Below are positions 42,848-51,948 of a stretch of 64,000 nucleotides of DNA, in pieces. The position numbers and the translations under genes are program-made. The stretch covers positions 62,001 to 126,000 of the forward strand of contig NZ_JWMA01000033.1 in NCBI RefSeq assembly GCF_000812465.1, read 5' to 3'. Origin of the DNA: Cupriavidus sp. IDO. Lineage in GTDB: Bacteria; Pseudomonadota; Gammaproteobacteria; Burkholderiales; Burkholderiaceae. The stretch's first letter is position 1. The number at the start of each line of letters is the position of its first letter. Below the pieces are notes generated by a model. It was given only the letters and a program-made list of their open reading frames with translations. It made no database searches and had not been told where the DNA came from.

Positions 42848-43384
42848 ATGAACCGGATGCTCTGCACTTGCGCCCTGGGGCTGCTCATTGCCACCACCGT
42901 CCTGGCGAAATCGACCGCCCAGCCCCTGATCGTTGTCGAGGACCGCGGCGGCGCCTTGGCGCTGCCGTACTACCAGGCACTGAATGCCGAGAGTGAGGGG
43001 GCACCCGGGCCGACAGCACCGAAGCGGACACCCCGCATCGGAGGTCTGGCAGAAGCCGAGGCGGCCATGCTGCCGGTGCGCTCGGCACGGCTGTCGCCGG
43101 GTAATGAACCGCGCCGCGTCATCCGCGCGCCGGGCCTCACACCATTGTTCCTGATTGGCGACGATGATCGCTCCCGCGCTTGGCTCCTGCAGCGCCGGGG
43201 GGCGTTGCAGGAGCTGGGCGCGATGGGCCTGGTGGTCAACGTGGTGTCGCCGGAAGCCCTGGCCGCGCTGCGCCGCCTTGCGCCGGGCTTGATGCTGTCG
43301 CCTGCCTCGGGCGACGATCTGGCTCAGCGGCTGGGCATCCGTCACTATCCAGTGCTGATCACTTCCACCGGCATCGAGCCATGA
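42848..43384 (+). CDS. ICE protein, PFL_4695 family (TIGR03765)
   Basis: 178 residues with a signal peptide (to about residue 24). The family signature includes LIVVEDRGGALALPYYQAL near the start and GLTPLFLIGDDDRSRAWLLQ in the middle, with LAQRLGIRHYPVLITSTGIEP at the end. The fold of the C-terminal half looks thioredoxin-like without a CxxC. It is periplasmic and its role is unknown. It precedes traD by 15 bp in the usual order. Confidence 0.87.
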   Translation: MNRMLCTCALGLLIATTVLAKSTAQPLIVVEDRGGALALPYYQALNAESEGAPGPTAPKRTPRIGGLAEAEAAMLPVRSARLSPGNEPRRVIRAPGLTPLFLIGDDDRSRAWLLQRRGALQELGAMGLVVNVVSPEALAALRRLAPGLMLSPASGDDLAQRLGIRHYPVLITSTGIEP

Positions 43385-43399
43385 TGTGAAGCGCCGACC

Positions 43400-45571
43400 A
43401 TGGCCAAGTCCCGGACCATCGAGGTTTTGCTGCGGCCAGCGGTGGAGCTATACACCGTCGGGGTTTGTGCGGGAGCCGCATTGCTGTGCCTGGTGGCACC
43501 GTGGTCGCTCGCGCTGAGCCCCTTGCTGGGGCCGGGCAGCGCGCTGCTGTTCCTCGCCTTCGGCGCCATCCGGCTGAGGGACGCCTGGGCCATCCTCCGC
43601 TACCGACGCAGCATCCGCCGGCTACCGCGCTACGTGATGAGCAGCCGCGACGTGCCCGTCAGCCAACAGCGGCTATTTGTCGGCCGGGGCTTTCGCTGGG
43701 ATCAGCGCCACACGCACCGGCTGATGCAGACCTACCGGCCGGAGTTCCGCCGCTACGTGGAGCCGACAGCGATCTACCGAGCGGCACGGCGGATTGAGCA
43801 GCGGCTTGAGTTCGCGCCGTTACCTGTTGCCGGGCTGGCGAAAGCTCTGGCCTGGGACAGTCCACTCAATCCGGCGCGGCCGCTGCCGCCGGTCGGCGGC
43901 CTGCCACGTCTGCACGGCATCGAGCCAGACGAGGTCGACGTTACCTTGCCGTTGGGCGAGCGGGTCGGCCACACGCTGGTGCTGGGCACCACGCGCGTGG
44001 GCAAGACGCGCCTGGCCGAGTTGTTCATCACCCAGGACATCCGCCGCAAGGTGGGCGGCCAGCACGAGGCGGTGATCGTCTTCGACCCAAAGGGGGACGC
44101 CGACCTGCTCAAGCGCATGTACGTGGAGGCCAGGCGCGCCGGCAGAGAAGGGGAGTTCTACGCCTTCCACCTGGGCTGGCCGGACATCTCGGCACGCTAC
44201 AACGCCGTGGGCCGTTTCGACCGGATATCGGAGGTTGCCACGCGCATTGCCGGCCAGCTTTCGGCCGAGGGCAACAGCGCAGCGTTTCGCGAGTTCGCCT
44301 GGCGCTTTGTCAACATCATCGCGCGTGCATTGGTCGAATTGGGCCAGCGTCCTGACTACCTGCTGATCCAGCGCCACGTCATCAACATCGACGCGTTGTT
44401 TATCGAGTACGCTCAACACTTTTTCACCAAGAGCGAGCCGAAAGCCTGGGAGGTCATCGTCCAGCTCGAGGCGAGGCTGAACGACAGAAACATTCCGCGC
44501 AACATGATCGGCCGCGAGAAGCGGGTCGTGGCGCTGGAGCAGTATCTCTCGCAGGTGCACATCTACGACGCCGTGCTCGATGGCCTTCGCAGTGCCGTGC
44601 GCTACGACCGCACCTATTTCGACAAGATCGTCGCGAGCCTGCTGCCGCTGTTGGGGAAGCTGACCACTGGAAAGATCGCGCAACTGCTCGCGCCGAACTA
44701 CTCGGACCTGAACGACCTGCGTCCCATCTTCGATTGGATGCAAATCATCCGCAAGCGCGCAGTGGTCTACGTCGGCCTGGACGCGCTGTCGGATGCGGAG
44801 GTCGCGGCTGCCGTGGGCAACTCGATGTTCAGCGACCTGGTATCCGTGGCTGGCCACATCTACAAGTTCGGTATCGATGAAGGTCTGCCGGGCGCATCGA
44901 GCGGCGTGAAGGTGCCCATCAACGTCCACGCCGACGAGTTCAACGAACTGATGGGCGACGAGTTCATACCAATGATCAACAAGGGCGGCGGCGCCGGGGT
45001 TCAAGTGACGGCCTACACGCAGACGCTCTCTGACATCGAGGCGCGCATCGGCAACCGCGCCAAGGCCGGGCAGGTCGTCGGCAACTTCAATAACCTGTTC
45101 ATGCTGCGCGTGCGCGAGACCGCGACGGCCGAACTGCTGACGCGGCAACTGCCGAAGGTGGAGGTGTATGCCTCCACGGTGACGAGCGGCGCGACCGACA
45201 GCTCGGACCCGCGCGGCAACACCGCCTTTACCTCCAATACCCATGATCGCATCAGCAGCACCAGCGTGCCGTTGATCGAGCCCGCGCACGTGGTCGCGTT
45301 GCCCAAGGGGCAATGCTTCGCGCTGATCGAAGGCGGAAATCTATGGAAGATCCGCATGCCGCTCCCCGCCCCCGACCCCGATGAGGCCATGCCAAAGGAT
45401 CTCCAGGAACTCGCCGCCTACATGCGGCAGCACTATGTCGAGGCCGGTGACTGGTGGGCGAGTCAAGGCGTCCCTGTCTCTCAGAAACAAGCGCTTCCAG
45501 ACGATCTGCAAGCGAACGCTCAGCAGACTGCCGCGGCCAATGAGGCTGGTGGCGAAGACGTCGTAACATGA
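43400..45571 (+). CDS. traD: Type IV coupling protein TraD (SXT/TOL subfamily)
   Basis: 723 residues. Two membrane helices are near the N-terminus (about 15-60). Walker A is GTTRVGKT (196-203), and IVFDPKGDAD follows about 30 residues later. VHADEFNELMGDEFIPMINKG carries the Walker B/Asp-Glu region, and VTAYTQTLSDIEARIG is the third motif. It is the hexameric ATPase that brings the relaxase-DNA complex to the secretion channel. It belongs to TIGR03743. Its stop overlaps the PFL_4697-type gene (ATGA). Confidence 0.93.
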   Translation: MAKSRTIEVLLRPAVELYTVGVCAGAALLCLVAPWSLALSPLLGPGSALLFLAFGAIRLRDAWAILRYRRSIRRLPRYVMSSRDVPVSQQRLFVGRGFRWDQRHTHRLMQTYRPEFRRYVEPTAIYRAARRIEQRLEFAPLPVAGLAKALAWDSPLNPARPLPPVGGLPRLHGIEPDEVDVTLPLGERVGHTLVLGTTRVGKTRLAELFITQDIRRKVGGQHEAVIVFDPKGDADLLKRMYVEARRAGREGEFYAFHLGWPDISARYNAVGRFDRISEVATRIAGQLSAEGNSAAFREFAWRFVNIIARALVELGQRPDYLLIQRHVINIDALFIEYAQHFFTKSEPKAWEVIVQLEARLNDRNIPRNMIGREKRVVALEQYLSQVHIYDAVLDGLRSAVRYDRTYFDKIVASLLPLLGKLTTGKIAQLLAPNYSDLNDLRPIFDWMQIIRKRAVVYVGLDALSDAEVAAAVGNSMFSDLVSVAGHIYKFGIDEGLPGASSGVKVPINVHADEFNELMGDEFIPMINKGGGAGVQVTAYTQTLSDIEARIGNRAKAGQVVGNFNNLFMLRVRETATAELLTRQLPKVEVYASTVTSGATDSSDPRGNTAFTSNTHDRISSTSVPLIEPAHVVALPKGQCFALIEGGNLWKIRMPLPAPDPDEAMPKDLQELAAYMRQHYVEAGDWWASQGVPVSQKQALPDDLQANAQQTAAANEAGGEDVVT

Positions 45572-46317
45572 GCGATCCGGTCGTCGCAGCGCAGCGCCAG
45601 CAGGTCTACCAACAGGGGCTGGTCGCGAGCGTCATCACCTTGCCGTTCCGCATTTTTGGCGTGCTGTGCGGCTCACTGCTTTTGTGCATCGTGGTCGAGT
45701 GCATCGGTGTGCAATTCTTCTGGCCGCAGGAGGGCTGGCGTCACGCCCAGGGCATGCTTAACCACGAGTTGGCCCAGGTATCGGAGAGCTTTACGCACAG
45801 CGTCCTGGTGCAGGAACCAGGCCGAACCGCGCGGCATCTTGTCGAGCTGGCCTACGACTGGCTTTTCGTGAAAAGCGGGCTGCTGGACTGGATACGCGAT
45901 GCCGGCACACAGGCCAGCGCCGGTGTCCGCAGCCAGGCCTATGACTTGCGCCACTACCTTGGCGTGGTCTATGTGCATGTTGAGAGCTACTTGATCGCCT
46001 CCGCCTACACCGCTCTCGTGTTTCTCGTGCGGCTGCTGGTGCTGACGCTGACCTTGCCGTTGTTCGTGATGGCCGCCTTCGTCGGGCTGGTCGATGGCTT
46101 GGTTCGGCGCGACGTGCGCAGCTTCGGAGCCGGCCGAGAGTCGGGATTCGTCTACCACCGAGCGAAGGCCAGCCTGATGCCGCTGGCCATCCTGCCCTGG
46201 GTCACTTACCTGGCACTGCCGGTGAGCGTCCATCCGCTGCTGATTCTGGTGCCCAGCGCAGCTATGTTTGGCGTAGCAGTGTGCATCGCTGCAGCGACGT
46301 TCAAAAAGTACCTCTAG
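45568..46317 (+). CDS. ICE membrane protein, PFL_4697 family (TIGR03747)
   Basis: 249 residues with four membrane helices: two near the ends (about 20-45 and 205-245) and a pair in the middle (about 145-185). The middle pair is followed by FVGLVDGLVRRDVRSFGAGRESGFVYHRAK, the family signature. It is an inner-membrane partner of TraD, encoded by an overlapping start. Related TraD-adjacent proteins may stabilise the coupling complex. Confidence 0.88.
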   Translation: MSDPVVAAQRQQVYQQGLVASVITLPFRIFGVLCGSLLLCIVVECIGVQFFWPQEGWRHAQGMLNHELAQVSESFTHSVLVQEPGRTARHLVELAYDWLFVKSGLLDWIRDAGTQASAGVRSQAYDLRHYLGVVYVHVESYLIASAYTALVFLVRLLVLTLTLPLFVMAAFVGLVDGLVRRDVRSFGAGRESGFVYHRAKASLMPLAILPWVTYLALPVSVHPLLILVPSAAMFGVAVCIAAATFKKYL

Positions 46318-47008
46318 CAGGCGCTAGGCGGTGGACGTCTACAGGTTCGCCTTGCCACCAATCATCAACGTGTGCCTCGACCCGACGATGCGCTGGCGCC
46401 GCACAACTCCAGCTTTATCGAGACCGAGGGCATGGCGACGTTTCTGTGCGCTCATGCTTTCCGTGTTCAGCAGCACTGCCACGTCCGCTTTCCGATCCCT
46501 TGAGCAACAGCTTGCTGCAGTCAGTTGCACGTCGGACGAGATGTTGAATCGCACCAGCGTGGCCTGCCGGGCCTCGTCGTCGGCAAAGACGCAGCTTTCG
46601 AGGTCGGCCTTGCCGGAAATAGACGCGTGAATTGACCGGCAGGCCCGCTGTACCAATGCACAACTGGACCTGCTGTCGGGTTGGTGTGACAACGGGCATT
46701 GCAGCGCTCCCAAGGCGCTGCCGGGCTTGCTGTGCCTGCGCTTAGGCACGCGCTTGGGCAGGCGCTCGTCCATCAGCTTCAGGCCGATCTTGTCATTTGG
46801 CATGTCCAGCAGTTGTGGGTCGACGAGTAACAACTGCTTCCAAGGGAGCTCTAAGAAGAGGAACGGCCTTCCGATGAGCACCCTAAATGGGGCGGCTGGC
46901 GGGGCATGGCGCCATCAATCGGGTCGCGCAGAGGTTCTCTTTCTCTACTGCGCCTGACCGGGATGGGCCGCAGCATTGACGCCATTCACTTCTCCGGAGA
47001 GTGGCACG
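46318..47008. other. Unexplained stretch inside the transfer cluster
   Basis: About 690 bp separates the PFL_4697-type gene from the RAQPRD gene, in a cluster where genes otherwise touch. Frames at 46,331-46,630 (+), 46,339-46,881 (-) and 46,727-46,957 (+) overlap, and none matches a known family. No transposase, inverted terminal repeats or RNA gene was found. It may be a decayed insertion. The ribosome-binding site of the next gene (GGAGAG at about 46,996) lies at its end. Confidence 0.4.
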
Positions 47009-47377
47009 ATGAAACAGACCTGCCGACGCACTGGTACCGGGCCGCGCGCAACGATCATGCTGCCCCTGGCGCTGGCCCTCTCGTTTTCGGACGTGCGTGT
47101 GGCCATTGGCTCCGATGGCGCTCTGGAGCGTGAGCAGCTCTCCGCTCTGGCACGCCAGATCGACATGGCTGACCGCCTGGCAGAGCAAGCTGCCAACACC
47201 GCGCTGAATGAACGTGCTCGCTACCACTTCGATTACGCCCGGCTGCGTGCGGACCTCAAGCGCGTCCGCGCTGGCGTGCAGGACTACCTTGCCCCGCAGC
47301 GAGCGCAGCCTCGCGATCCCGTCCCCCTGATGGGCGACTACCTGCACCGCGATGCACAGCAGAAGTCATCGCCATGA
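47009..47377 (+). CDS. RAQPRD-family ICE protein (TIGR01690)
   Basis: 122 residues. A signal peptide is followed by a helical body (EREQLSALARQIDMADRLAE and RYHFDYARLRADLKRVRAGV) and the name-giving motif RAQPRD in YLAPQRAQPRDPVPLMGDY. It is a periplasmic protein of PFGI-1 type mating systems with no known biochemical role. The ATG at 47,009 has GGAGAG upstream. Its stop overlaps the next start (ATGA). Confidence 0.93.
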   Translation: MKQTCRRTGTGPRATIMLPLALALSFSDVRVAIGSDGALEREQLSALARQIDMADRLAEQAANTALNERARYHFDYARLRADLKRVRAGVQDYLAPQRAQPRDPVPLMGDYLHRDAQQKSSP

Positions 47378-47613
47378 CGCCTTCGGCCGATCAGGTTGCC
47401 GCCTTCCTGGCCAACGGCGGTTTCACGCCCGCGTCCGTCTCCGCCGTTGTCCTCGGCTTCGTCTTCGCCGTCCTGCTGCTGTGGGGCGTTTGGGCAATGC
47501 GTACCGCCTATGTCGGTTGGGCCGAGAACCGAATAGCCCTGCGCCAGTTCCTCGGCGTGGTCATACGCTTCGTCGCGATGTACCTGGTGCTGAGCTTCTT
47601 CCTCCTGTCCTGA
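47374..47613 (+). CDS. Small ICE membrane protein (TIGR03758/DUF3262)
   Basis: 79 residues with two membrane helices (about 21-42 and 58-78). The family pattern is seen in ADQVAAFLANGGFTPASVSA and AENRIALRQFLGVVIRFVAM. Its size and place suggest a VirB2/VirB3-like inner-membrane or pilus part, but this is not proven. It starts within the stop of the RAQPRD gene. Confidence 0.87.
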   Translation: MTPSADQVAAFLANGGFTPASVSAVVLGFVFAVLLLWGVWAMRTAYVGWAENRIALRQFLGVVIRFVAMYLVLSFFLLS

Positions 47614-47634
47614 CCACGAAAGGATTGAATCGCC

Positions 47635-47997
47635 ATGAATACCTGTTCGACTTCCCATCGCGCCGCACGCATTGCCGCCGTGCTCGTTCCGCTGGGCATC
47701 ACGGTCACGCCGCGGGCCTCGTTTGCAGGCCTGCCGACCATGGAAGACCCTTCGCGCGGCACGGGCAAAGGCGTCCTGCAAACGCTGCAGAACTACGGCT
47801 ACGATATCGTGCTGCTCATCGCGCTGCTCGTGGTTGCGTCGATGTTCATCGGGGTCTGCTACCACGCTTATACGCGTTACGCCGAGATCCACACCGGCCG
47901 CGCTACCTGGGGCCAGTTCGGCCTCACGGTGGCGGTGGGCGCCATGCTGCTGGTCGTCGGCATCTGGCTGCTGACCAAGGCCACCGGTGTGCTCTGA
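47635..47997 (+). CDS. ICE membrane protein, PFL_4702 family (TIGR03745)
   Basis: 120 residues. A signal peptide (to about residue 31) precedes two membrane helices (about 58-78 and 95-115) with a short loop, the layout of a VirB2/TraA-like pilin. GLPTMEDPSRGTGKGVLQTL is at the mature N-terminus, and YGYDIVLLIALLVVASMFIG is the first helix. It is the likely pilin of the mating pilus by analogy. That role is inferred. Confidence 0.88.
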   Translation: MNTCSTSHRAARIAAVLVPLGITVTPRASFAGLPTMEDPSRGTGKGVLQTLQNYGYDIVLLIALLVVASMFIGVCYHAYTRYAEIHTGRATWGQFGLTVAVGAMLLVVGIWLLTKATGVL

Positions 47998-48009
47998 AGG
48001 CCGGCACCG

Positions 48010-48459
48010 ATGGCCAGCTATTTGCAGATCCCGAGGCAGGCTCCACATGATGGGCAGGGGGATGGGCTCGTAACCTTCCTGCCGCATCGCTTGAACCGCC
48101 ATCCCGTGGTGGTACGCGGATTGACCGCCGACGAGCTGTGGGTCTGCGCCGGCTTGTCGGCCGTGGCCGGCTTCCTGGCCGGCTTGCTGCTGGCTTGGCT
48201 GACACACAGTATCGCCATGGTCCCGACACTGATCGTCGTCGCCATCTGGATCGGCGTCTTCACGGGTGGCGGCTTGCTGCGTCGACAGAAGCGCGGTCGG
48301 CCCGAGGCCTGGCTGTACCGCCAGCTCCAGTGGCGGCTCGCGCAGCGCTACCCCTCGTTCGCAGCCTACGTAGGGGGGCGGCAGCTCATCACTCGCTCTG
48401 GCCGGTGGATCACGCGGCGTCAGCGGCCTACTACGTCCATCCGTCGAGGTGCCGCATGA
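48010..48459 (+). CDS. Conjugative transfer protein, TIGR03750 (DUF3487)
   Basis: 149 residues. FLPHRLNRHPVVVRGLTADE is the family motif, followed by two close membrane helices (about 48-90) and a basic tail with GRPEAWLYRQLQWRLAQRYP. It resembles TraL/VirB3-like inner-membrane parts in size and topology. Its stop overlaps the next start (ATGA at 48,456). Confidence 0.88.
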   Translation: MASYLQIPRQAPHDGQGDGLVTFLPHRLNRHPVVVRGLTADELWVCAGLSAVAGFLAGLLLAWLTHSIAMVPTLIVVAIWIGVFTGGGLLRRQKRGRPEAWLYRQLQWRLAQRYPSFAAYVGGRQLITRSGRWITRRQRPTTSIRRGAA

Positions 48460-49145
48460 GCCGGTTCAAGAACGAAGTCATGCACCTGCAGGCGCATGTC
48501 AAAACCTTGCGCCTGGGTGCAGCCGCGCTTCTTGCCGTGGCGCTGCTGCTGGGGTTCGGCTGGTGGAGCGCGCCGAAGACCCTGACCATCCACGTGCCTC
48601 CGGACCTGCGTTCGGGTAGCACCCGCAAGTGGTGGGACGTGCCCCCGGAAAGCGTCTACACCTTTACCTTCTACATCTGGCAGCAGGCCCAGCGCTGGCC
48701 GGCCAATGGCGAGGAGGACTACCCGCGCAACCTCAAGACGCTGTCCGCTTACTTCACGCCGAGCTGCCGGTCCTTCCTGCAACAAGACTACGAATGGCGG
48801 CGAAACAACGGCGAACTGCGCCAGCGCGTGCGCGGCATCTACGAGATTCCCGGCCGGGGCTACGGCGACGATCCCGCGTCGCGCGTGCAAGTCGTGTCGG
48901 CGAACGATTGGATCGTCACGCTCGAGGTGAGCGCCGACGAGTACCTGGGCGCCGAGCAGGTCAAGCGCGCACTGGTGCGCTACGCCTTGAAGGTCGTGCG
49001 CATGGATGTCGACCCGGAGCACAACCCCTTCGGCCTGGCCCTGGACTGCTATGCGAGCGCGCCGCAGCGCATTGAACCGGCGCCGGCAACTGCATCGGCC
49101 AGGCAGCCTGCCGCTGCCACCCCTCTGCAAGGAGGGGCCCTATGA
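48456..49145 (+). CDS. ICE protein, PFL_4703 family (TIGR03746)
   Basis: 229 residues. One membrane helix (about 21-41) is followed by a periplasmic domain with SVYTFTFYIWQQAQRWPANG and LKTLSAYFTPSCRSFLQQDY, plus RVRGIYEIPGRGYGDD. The topology and place match TraE/VirB8-like assembly factors of the inner membrane. The upstream frame to 48,138 is antisense-like filler; the overlap ATGA fixes the start. Confidence 0.88.
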   Translation: MSRFKNEVMHLQAHVKTLRLGAAALLAVALLLGFGWWSAPKTLTIHVPPDLRSGSTRKWWDVPPESVYTFTFYIWQQAQRWPANGEEDYPRNLKTLSAYFTPSCRSFLQQDYEWRRNNGELRQRVRGIYEIPGRGYGDDPASRVQVVSANDWIVTLEVSADEYLGAEQVKRALVRYALKVVRMDVDPEHNPFGLALDCYASAPQRIEPAPATASARQPAAATPLQGGAL

Positions 49146-50062
49146 AGCGCCTTGTCCTGCGGGCCCTGGCTGGCCTCCTGCTCGGCGTGGGGCTCGTCTC
49201 GACCGGCCACGCCTTGGAGATTCTGCGCTGGGAGCGCTTGCCCCTGGCCGTGCCGCTCGTGGTCGGCCAGGAGCGCGTGATCTTCATCGATCGTAACGTG
49301 CGCGTCGGCCTGCCGGAGAACATCGCATCGCACCTGCGCATGCAGAGCGCCGGCGGCGCGATCTATCTGCGCGCAAGCGAGCCGATTCCGCCCTCGCGGC
49401 TGCAACTGCAGGATGTGGACTCCGGGGTGCTGATCCTGCTCGACATTGCTGCCGAGCCGGCCAAGGCGGGCCAGCCGGCGCTGGAGCCCGTGCGCATCGT
49501 CGAGGGCGATGGGGCGCCGTCCCGCGCTGACGACTCAGCCGGTACCAGCGCGAGCGCGGGCGAGCGTCGCGACACGGCCAGCGCGGCCGCGCGGCGCGCG
49601 ACCCCGGTGCCCGTGGTGCTGACACGCTATGCGGCACAGAACCTTTATGCACCGCTGCGGACCGTGGAGCCAGTGACCGGCATCGCCCGCGTGAACCTGC
49701 ACCGGCATCTCAAACTGGATACCTTGCTGCCCGCACTCCCGGTGCGCGCGCAGGCGCTGGCTGCGTGGCGGCTCGAAGACCAGTGGGCGACGGCTGTAAA
49801 GCTCACCAACACCTCGGCACGGCACCTGGTGCTCGACCCGCGCGCACTGCAGGGTGATCTCGTCGCGGCCACCTTCCAGCATACGACCCTGGGGCCTGCC
49901 GGCCAGTCGACCGACACCACCGTGGTCTACTTGGTTACCCGTGGCCATGGCCTGGCCGAGTCGCTGCTGCCGAAGGTGGCACCCATCGACGCCGCCGTGA
50001 ACCTGCCGGCGGCAGCCGCGGCCGGCCAGGCCGAAGGAGGAGGTGCCCCTAATGAAAAGTAA
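49142..50062 (+). CDS. ICE protein, PFL_4704 family (TIGR03749)
   Basis: 306 residues. The signal peptide ends at about residue 22 (GHALE). The mature part is beta-rich, with ILRWERLPLAVPLVVGQERV near the start and TRYAAQNLYAPLRTVEPVTG in the middle, separated by an Ala-rich linker (about 115-155). By place and type it is the VirB9/TraK-like periplasmic part of the outer-membrane core complex. Its last 11 bp overlap the next gene. Confidence 0.88.
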   Translation: MKRLVLRALAGLLLGVGLVSTGHALEILRWERLPLAVPLVVGQERVIFIDRNVRVGLPENIASHLRMQSAGGAIYLRASEPIPPSRLQLQDVDSGVLILLDIAAEPAKAGQPALEPVRIVEGDGAPSRADDSAGTSASAGERRDTASAAARRATPVPVVLTRYAAQNLYAPLRTVEPVTGIARVNLHRHLKLDTLLPALPVRAQALAAWRLEDQWATAVKLTNTSARHLVLDPRALQGDLVAATFQHTTLGPAGQSTDTTVVYLVTRGHGLAESLLPKVAPIDAAVNLPAAAAAGQAEGGGAPNEK

Positions 50063-51533
50063 CCCCCTCCTCAAGTGGTTGCTGATCCCGATGGTGCTAC
50101 TGGTGGTCTTCGTCGGTATCAAGCTCTTCTCGGGTGATCGCGGCGTCAAGCCCGGCCAGCCCGGTGCTGCCAACCCGCTCACGCGTGAAGAGATGAAGGC
50201 CTTGGGTATCGAGGGCGACACGCCGCGCGACACCGTTGCCACGCTGGTCGCCCAGGTCAAGCAGTTGCGCAACGAACTACAAGCCGCGCTCAACGACAAC
50301 AAGAACCAGAAGGCCGAGAACGAGCGCTTGCGTGCCCGCGAGAGCGCGATCGACCAACGCATCCAGGCCGCATTGGATGGCGAGCGCGGCCGCCAGCAGC
50401 AGGACCGCGATCAGATCGCCAACGATCGCCAGCAGACGCAGGGCCTGTTGCAAGACCTGCAGCGGCGCCTCGACGGGCTTTCCGGCAAGGGCGCGCCGTC
50501 CGACCTACCCATCGGGCTGGGCCTGGAAGAGGCCGATGGTAAGAATTTCGGCGGCGGCCAGGGCAGCGGTGCTGGCAGCAGCGGCGGCACGCGCTGGGTG
50601 GAGCCAGACGACGCCAAGCCCTCCAAGAATGGCGGTGCGGGCAGCGGCCCGAACTTCCCCACCAGCTTTGGACCCGCGCAGAAGACCCTGACGGGTACGG
50701 CCGACAGCGTTGGGAGCACCGTCGCCGATGCAGGCAGCCGGGTCGCGGGGGCTTCGGCCAAGCCGATCTACACCGTGCCGTCCAACTCGACACTGGTGGG
50801 GTCGATTGCGATGACGGCGCTGATCGGACGTGTGCCGATCGACGGCACGGTGAACGACCCGTATCCCTTCAAGGTGCTGATCGGTCCGGACAACCTCACC
50901 GCCAACGGCATCGACATCCCCGAGGTGGCTGGCGCCGTGGTCAGCGGCACCGCCTCGGGCGACTGGACGCTCTCGTGCGTGCGCGGCCAGGTCCGCAGCG
51001 TGACCTTCGTTTTCCAGGACGGGACCATCCGCACCGTGCCGGAGAAGAGCGCGCGCAGCCCGGACGCCAACGGTGGCCAGGCCAGCAGCAACGGCACGGA
51101 CGGCAGCGCCACATTGGGCAACTTGGGCTGGATCAGCGATCCCTATGGCATTCCCTGCGTCTCCGGCGAGCGGCGCAGCAACGCGCAGCAGTACCTCGGT
51201 TCGCAGGCGTTGATTACCGCCGCCGGTGCCGGCGTGGCCACGCTCATCAAGTCCGACAACGGCAGCGTGGCAGTCGTCTCCAACACCAACGGCTCGCTCG
51301 GTACGGTGGGCATCTCCGGCAACGAGGCCATGGGCCGCATCCTGGCCGGTGGCGTGCGCGACATGGCCGATTGGGTCAACAAGCTCTACGGGCAGGCGTT
51401 CGCCGCCATCTACGTGCAGCCCGGTGCAAAGGTCGCCGTCCACCTGGAGCAGCCCCTCAACATCGACTACGACGCCAACGGGCGCCAGGTCAATCACCGT
51501 CTCGGAGGCACTCATGCGTCGGATCTTGACTGA
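50052..51533 (+). CDS. ICE protein, PFL_4705 family (TIGR03752), TraB/VirB10-like
   Basis: 493 residues. An N-terminal membrane helix (about 8-24) precedes a coiled coil (about 70-140), a Gly/Ser-rich linker (about 160-220) and a C-terminal beta-barrel domain. The latter has VPSNSTLVGSIAMTALIGRV, LIGPDNLTANGIDIPEVAGA and VQPGAKVAVHLEQPL, the VirB10-type fold. It spans from inner to outer membrane and forms the core of the channel. AAGGAGG lies before the ATG at 50,052. Confidence 0.9.
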   Translation: MKSNPLLKWLLIPMVLLVVFVGIKLFSGDRGVKPGQPGAANPLTREEMKALGIEGDTPRDTVATLVAQVKQLRNELQAALNDNKNQKAENERLRARESAIDQRIQAALDGERGRQQQDRDQIANDRQQTQGLLQDLQRRLDGLSGKGAPSDLPIGLGLEEADGKNFGGGQGSGAGSSGGTRWVEPDDAKPSKNGGAGSGPNFPTSFGPAQKTLTGTADSVGSTVADAGSRVAGASAKPIYTVPSNSTLVGSIAMTALIGRVPIDGTVNDPYPFKVLIGPDNLTANGIDIPEVAGAVVSGTASGDWTLSCVRGQVRSVTFVFQDGTIRTVPEKSARSPDANGGQASSNGTDGSATLGNLGWISDPYGIPCVSGERRSNAQQYLGSQALITAAGAGVATLIKSDNGSVAVVSNTNGSLGTVGISGNEAMGRILAGGVRDMADWVNKLYGQAFAAIYVQPGAKVAVHLEQPLNIDYDANGRQVNHRLGGTHASDLD

Positions 51534-51948
51534 AGCAGGCGCAATCCTGATCGCAGCCACGGTGCTGGGAGGGTGTGCCACCAGCAAGGACAAGCTGCTG
51601 CCGCAGGGCGATCACACCATGCGCGATGTCTGGAGCCAGGAGGCCGGCGGCAGTGCGGGCGGCGGCCAGCCCGCCCATCAACTGCTCGATGCGCGCCAGG
51701 GCTTGCGCCGGCCGCTGACCGAAGCCGACGTACAGGGCATGCCCGTCACCAATGCGGCCTACACCCGCACCGCCGCCAACGAGATCTATCGCCAGTTCCA
51801 CCGACTGCCGAACCCGGACCTCGTGATGTATGTCTTCCCGCATCTGGCGGGCAGCGATCCGGTGCCGGTGCCCGGCTACACCACGGTGTTCGCGCTCTAC
51901 CAGCGGGTGCCGTACGCGATGCCGGGCGAACGCCTGGAGGTCTACTGA
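51514..51948 (+). CDS. Conjugative transfer lipoprotein, TIGR03751 (VirB7-like)
   Basis: 144 residues. The signal ends in the lipobox LGGC (about residue 20). The mature part has LLPQGDHTMRDVWSQEAGGS at its start and YVFPHLAGSDPVPVPGYTTVF near the end, the pattern of TIGR03751. It is a lipoprotein that should anchor the channel core in the outer membrane, like TraV or VirB7. GGAGG precedes the ATG, which lies inside the end of the TraB-like gene. Its stop overlaps the ATPase start (TGATG). Confidence 0.88.
   Translation: MRRILTEAGAILIAATVLGGCATSKDKLLPQGDHTMRDVWSQEAGGSAGGGQPAHQLLDARQGLRRPLTEADVQGMPVTNAAYTRTAANEIYRQFHRLPNPDLVMYVFPHLAGSDPVPVPGYTTVFALYQRVPYAMPGERLEVY

Noticed and set aside
43820-45313. 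497-codon frame antisense to traD
   Set aside because: Overlaps TraD with its Walker motifs fully; shadow composition.
46318-47008. Insertion sequence in the transfer cluster
   Set aside because: No transposase motif (DDE or HUH) and no terminal inverted repeats or target duplication could be seen.
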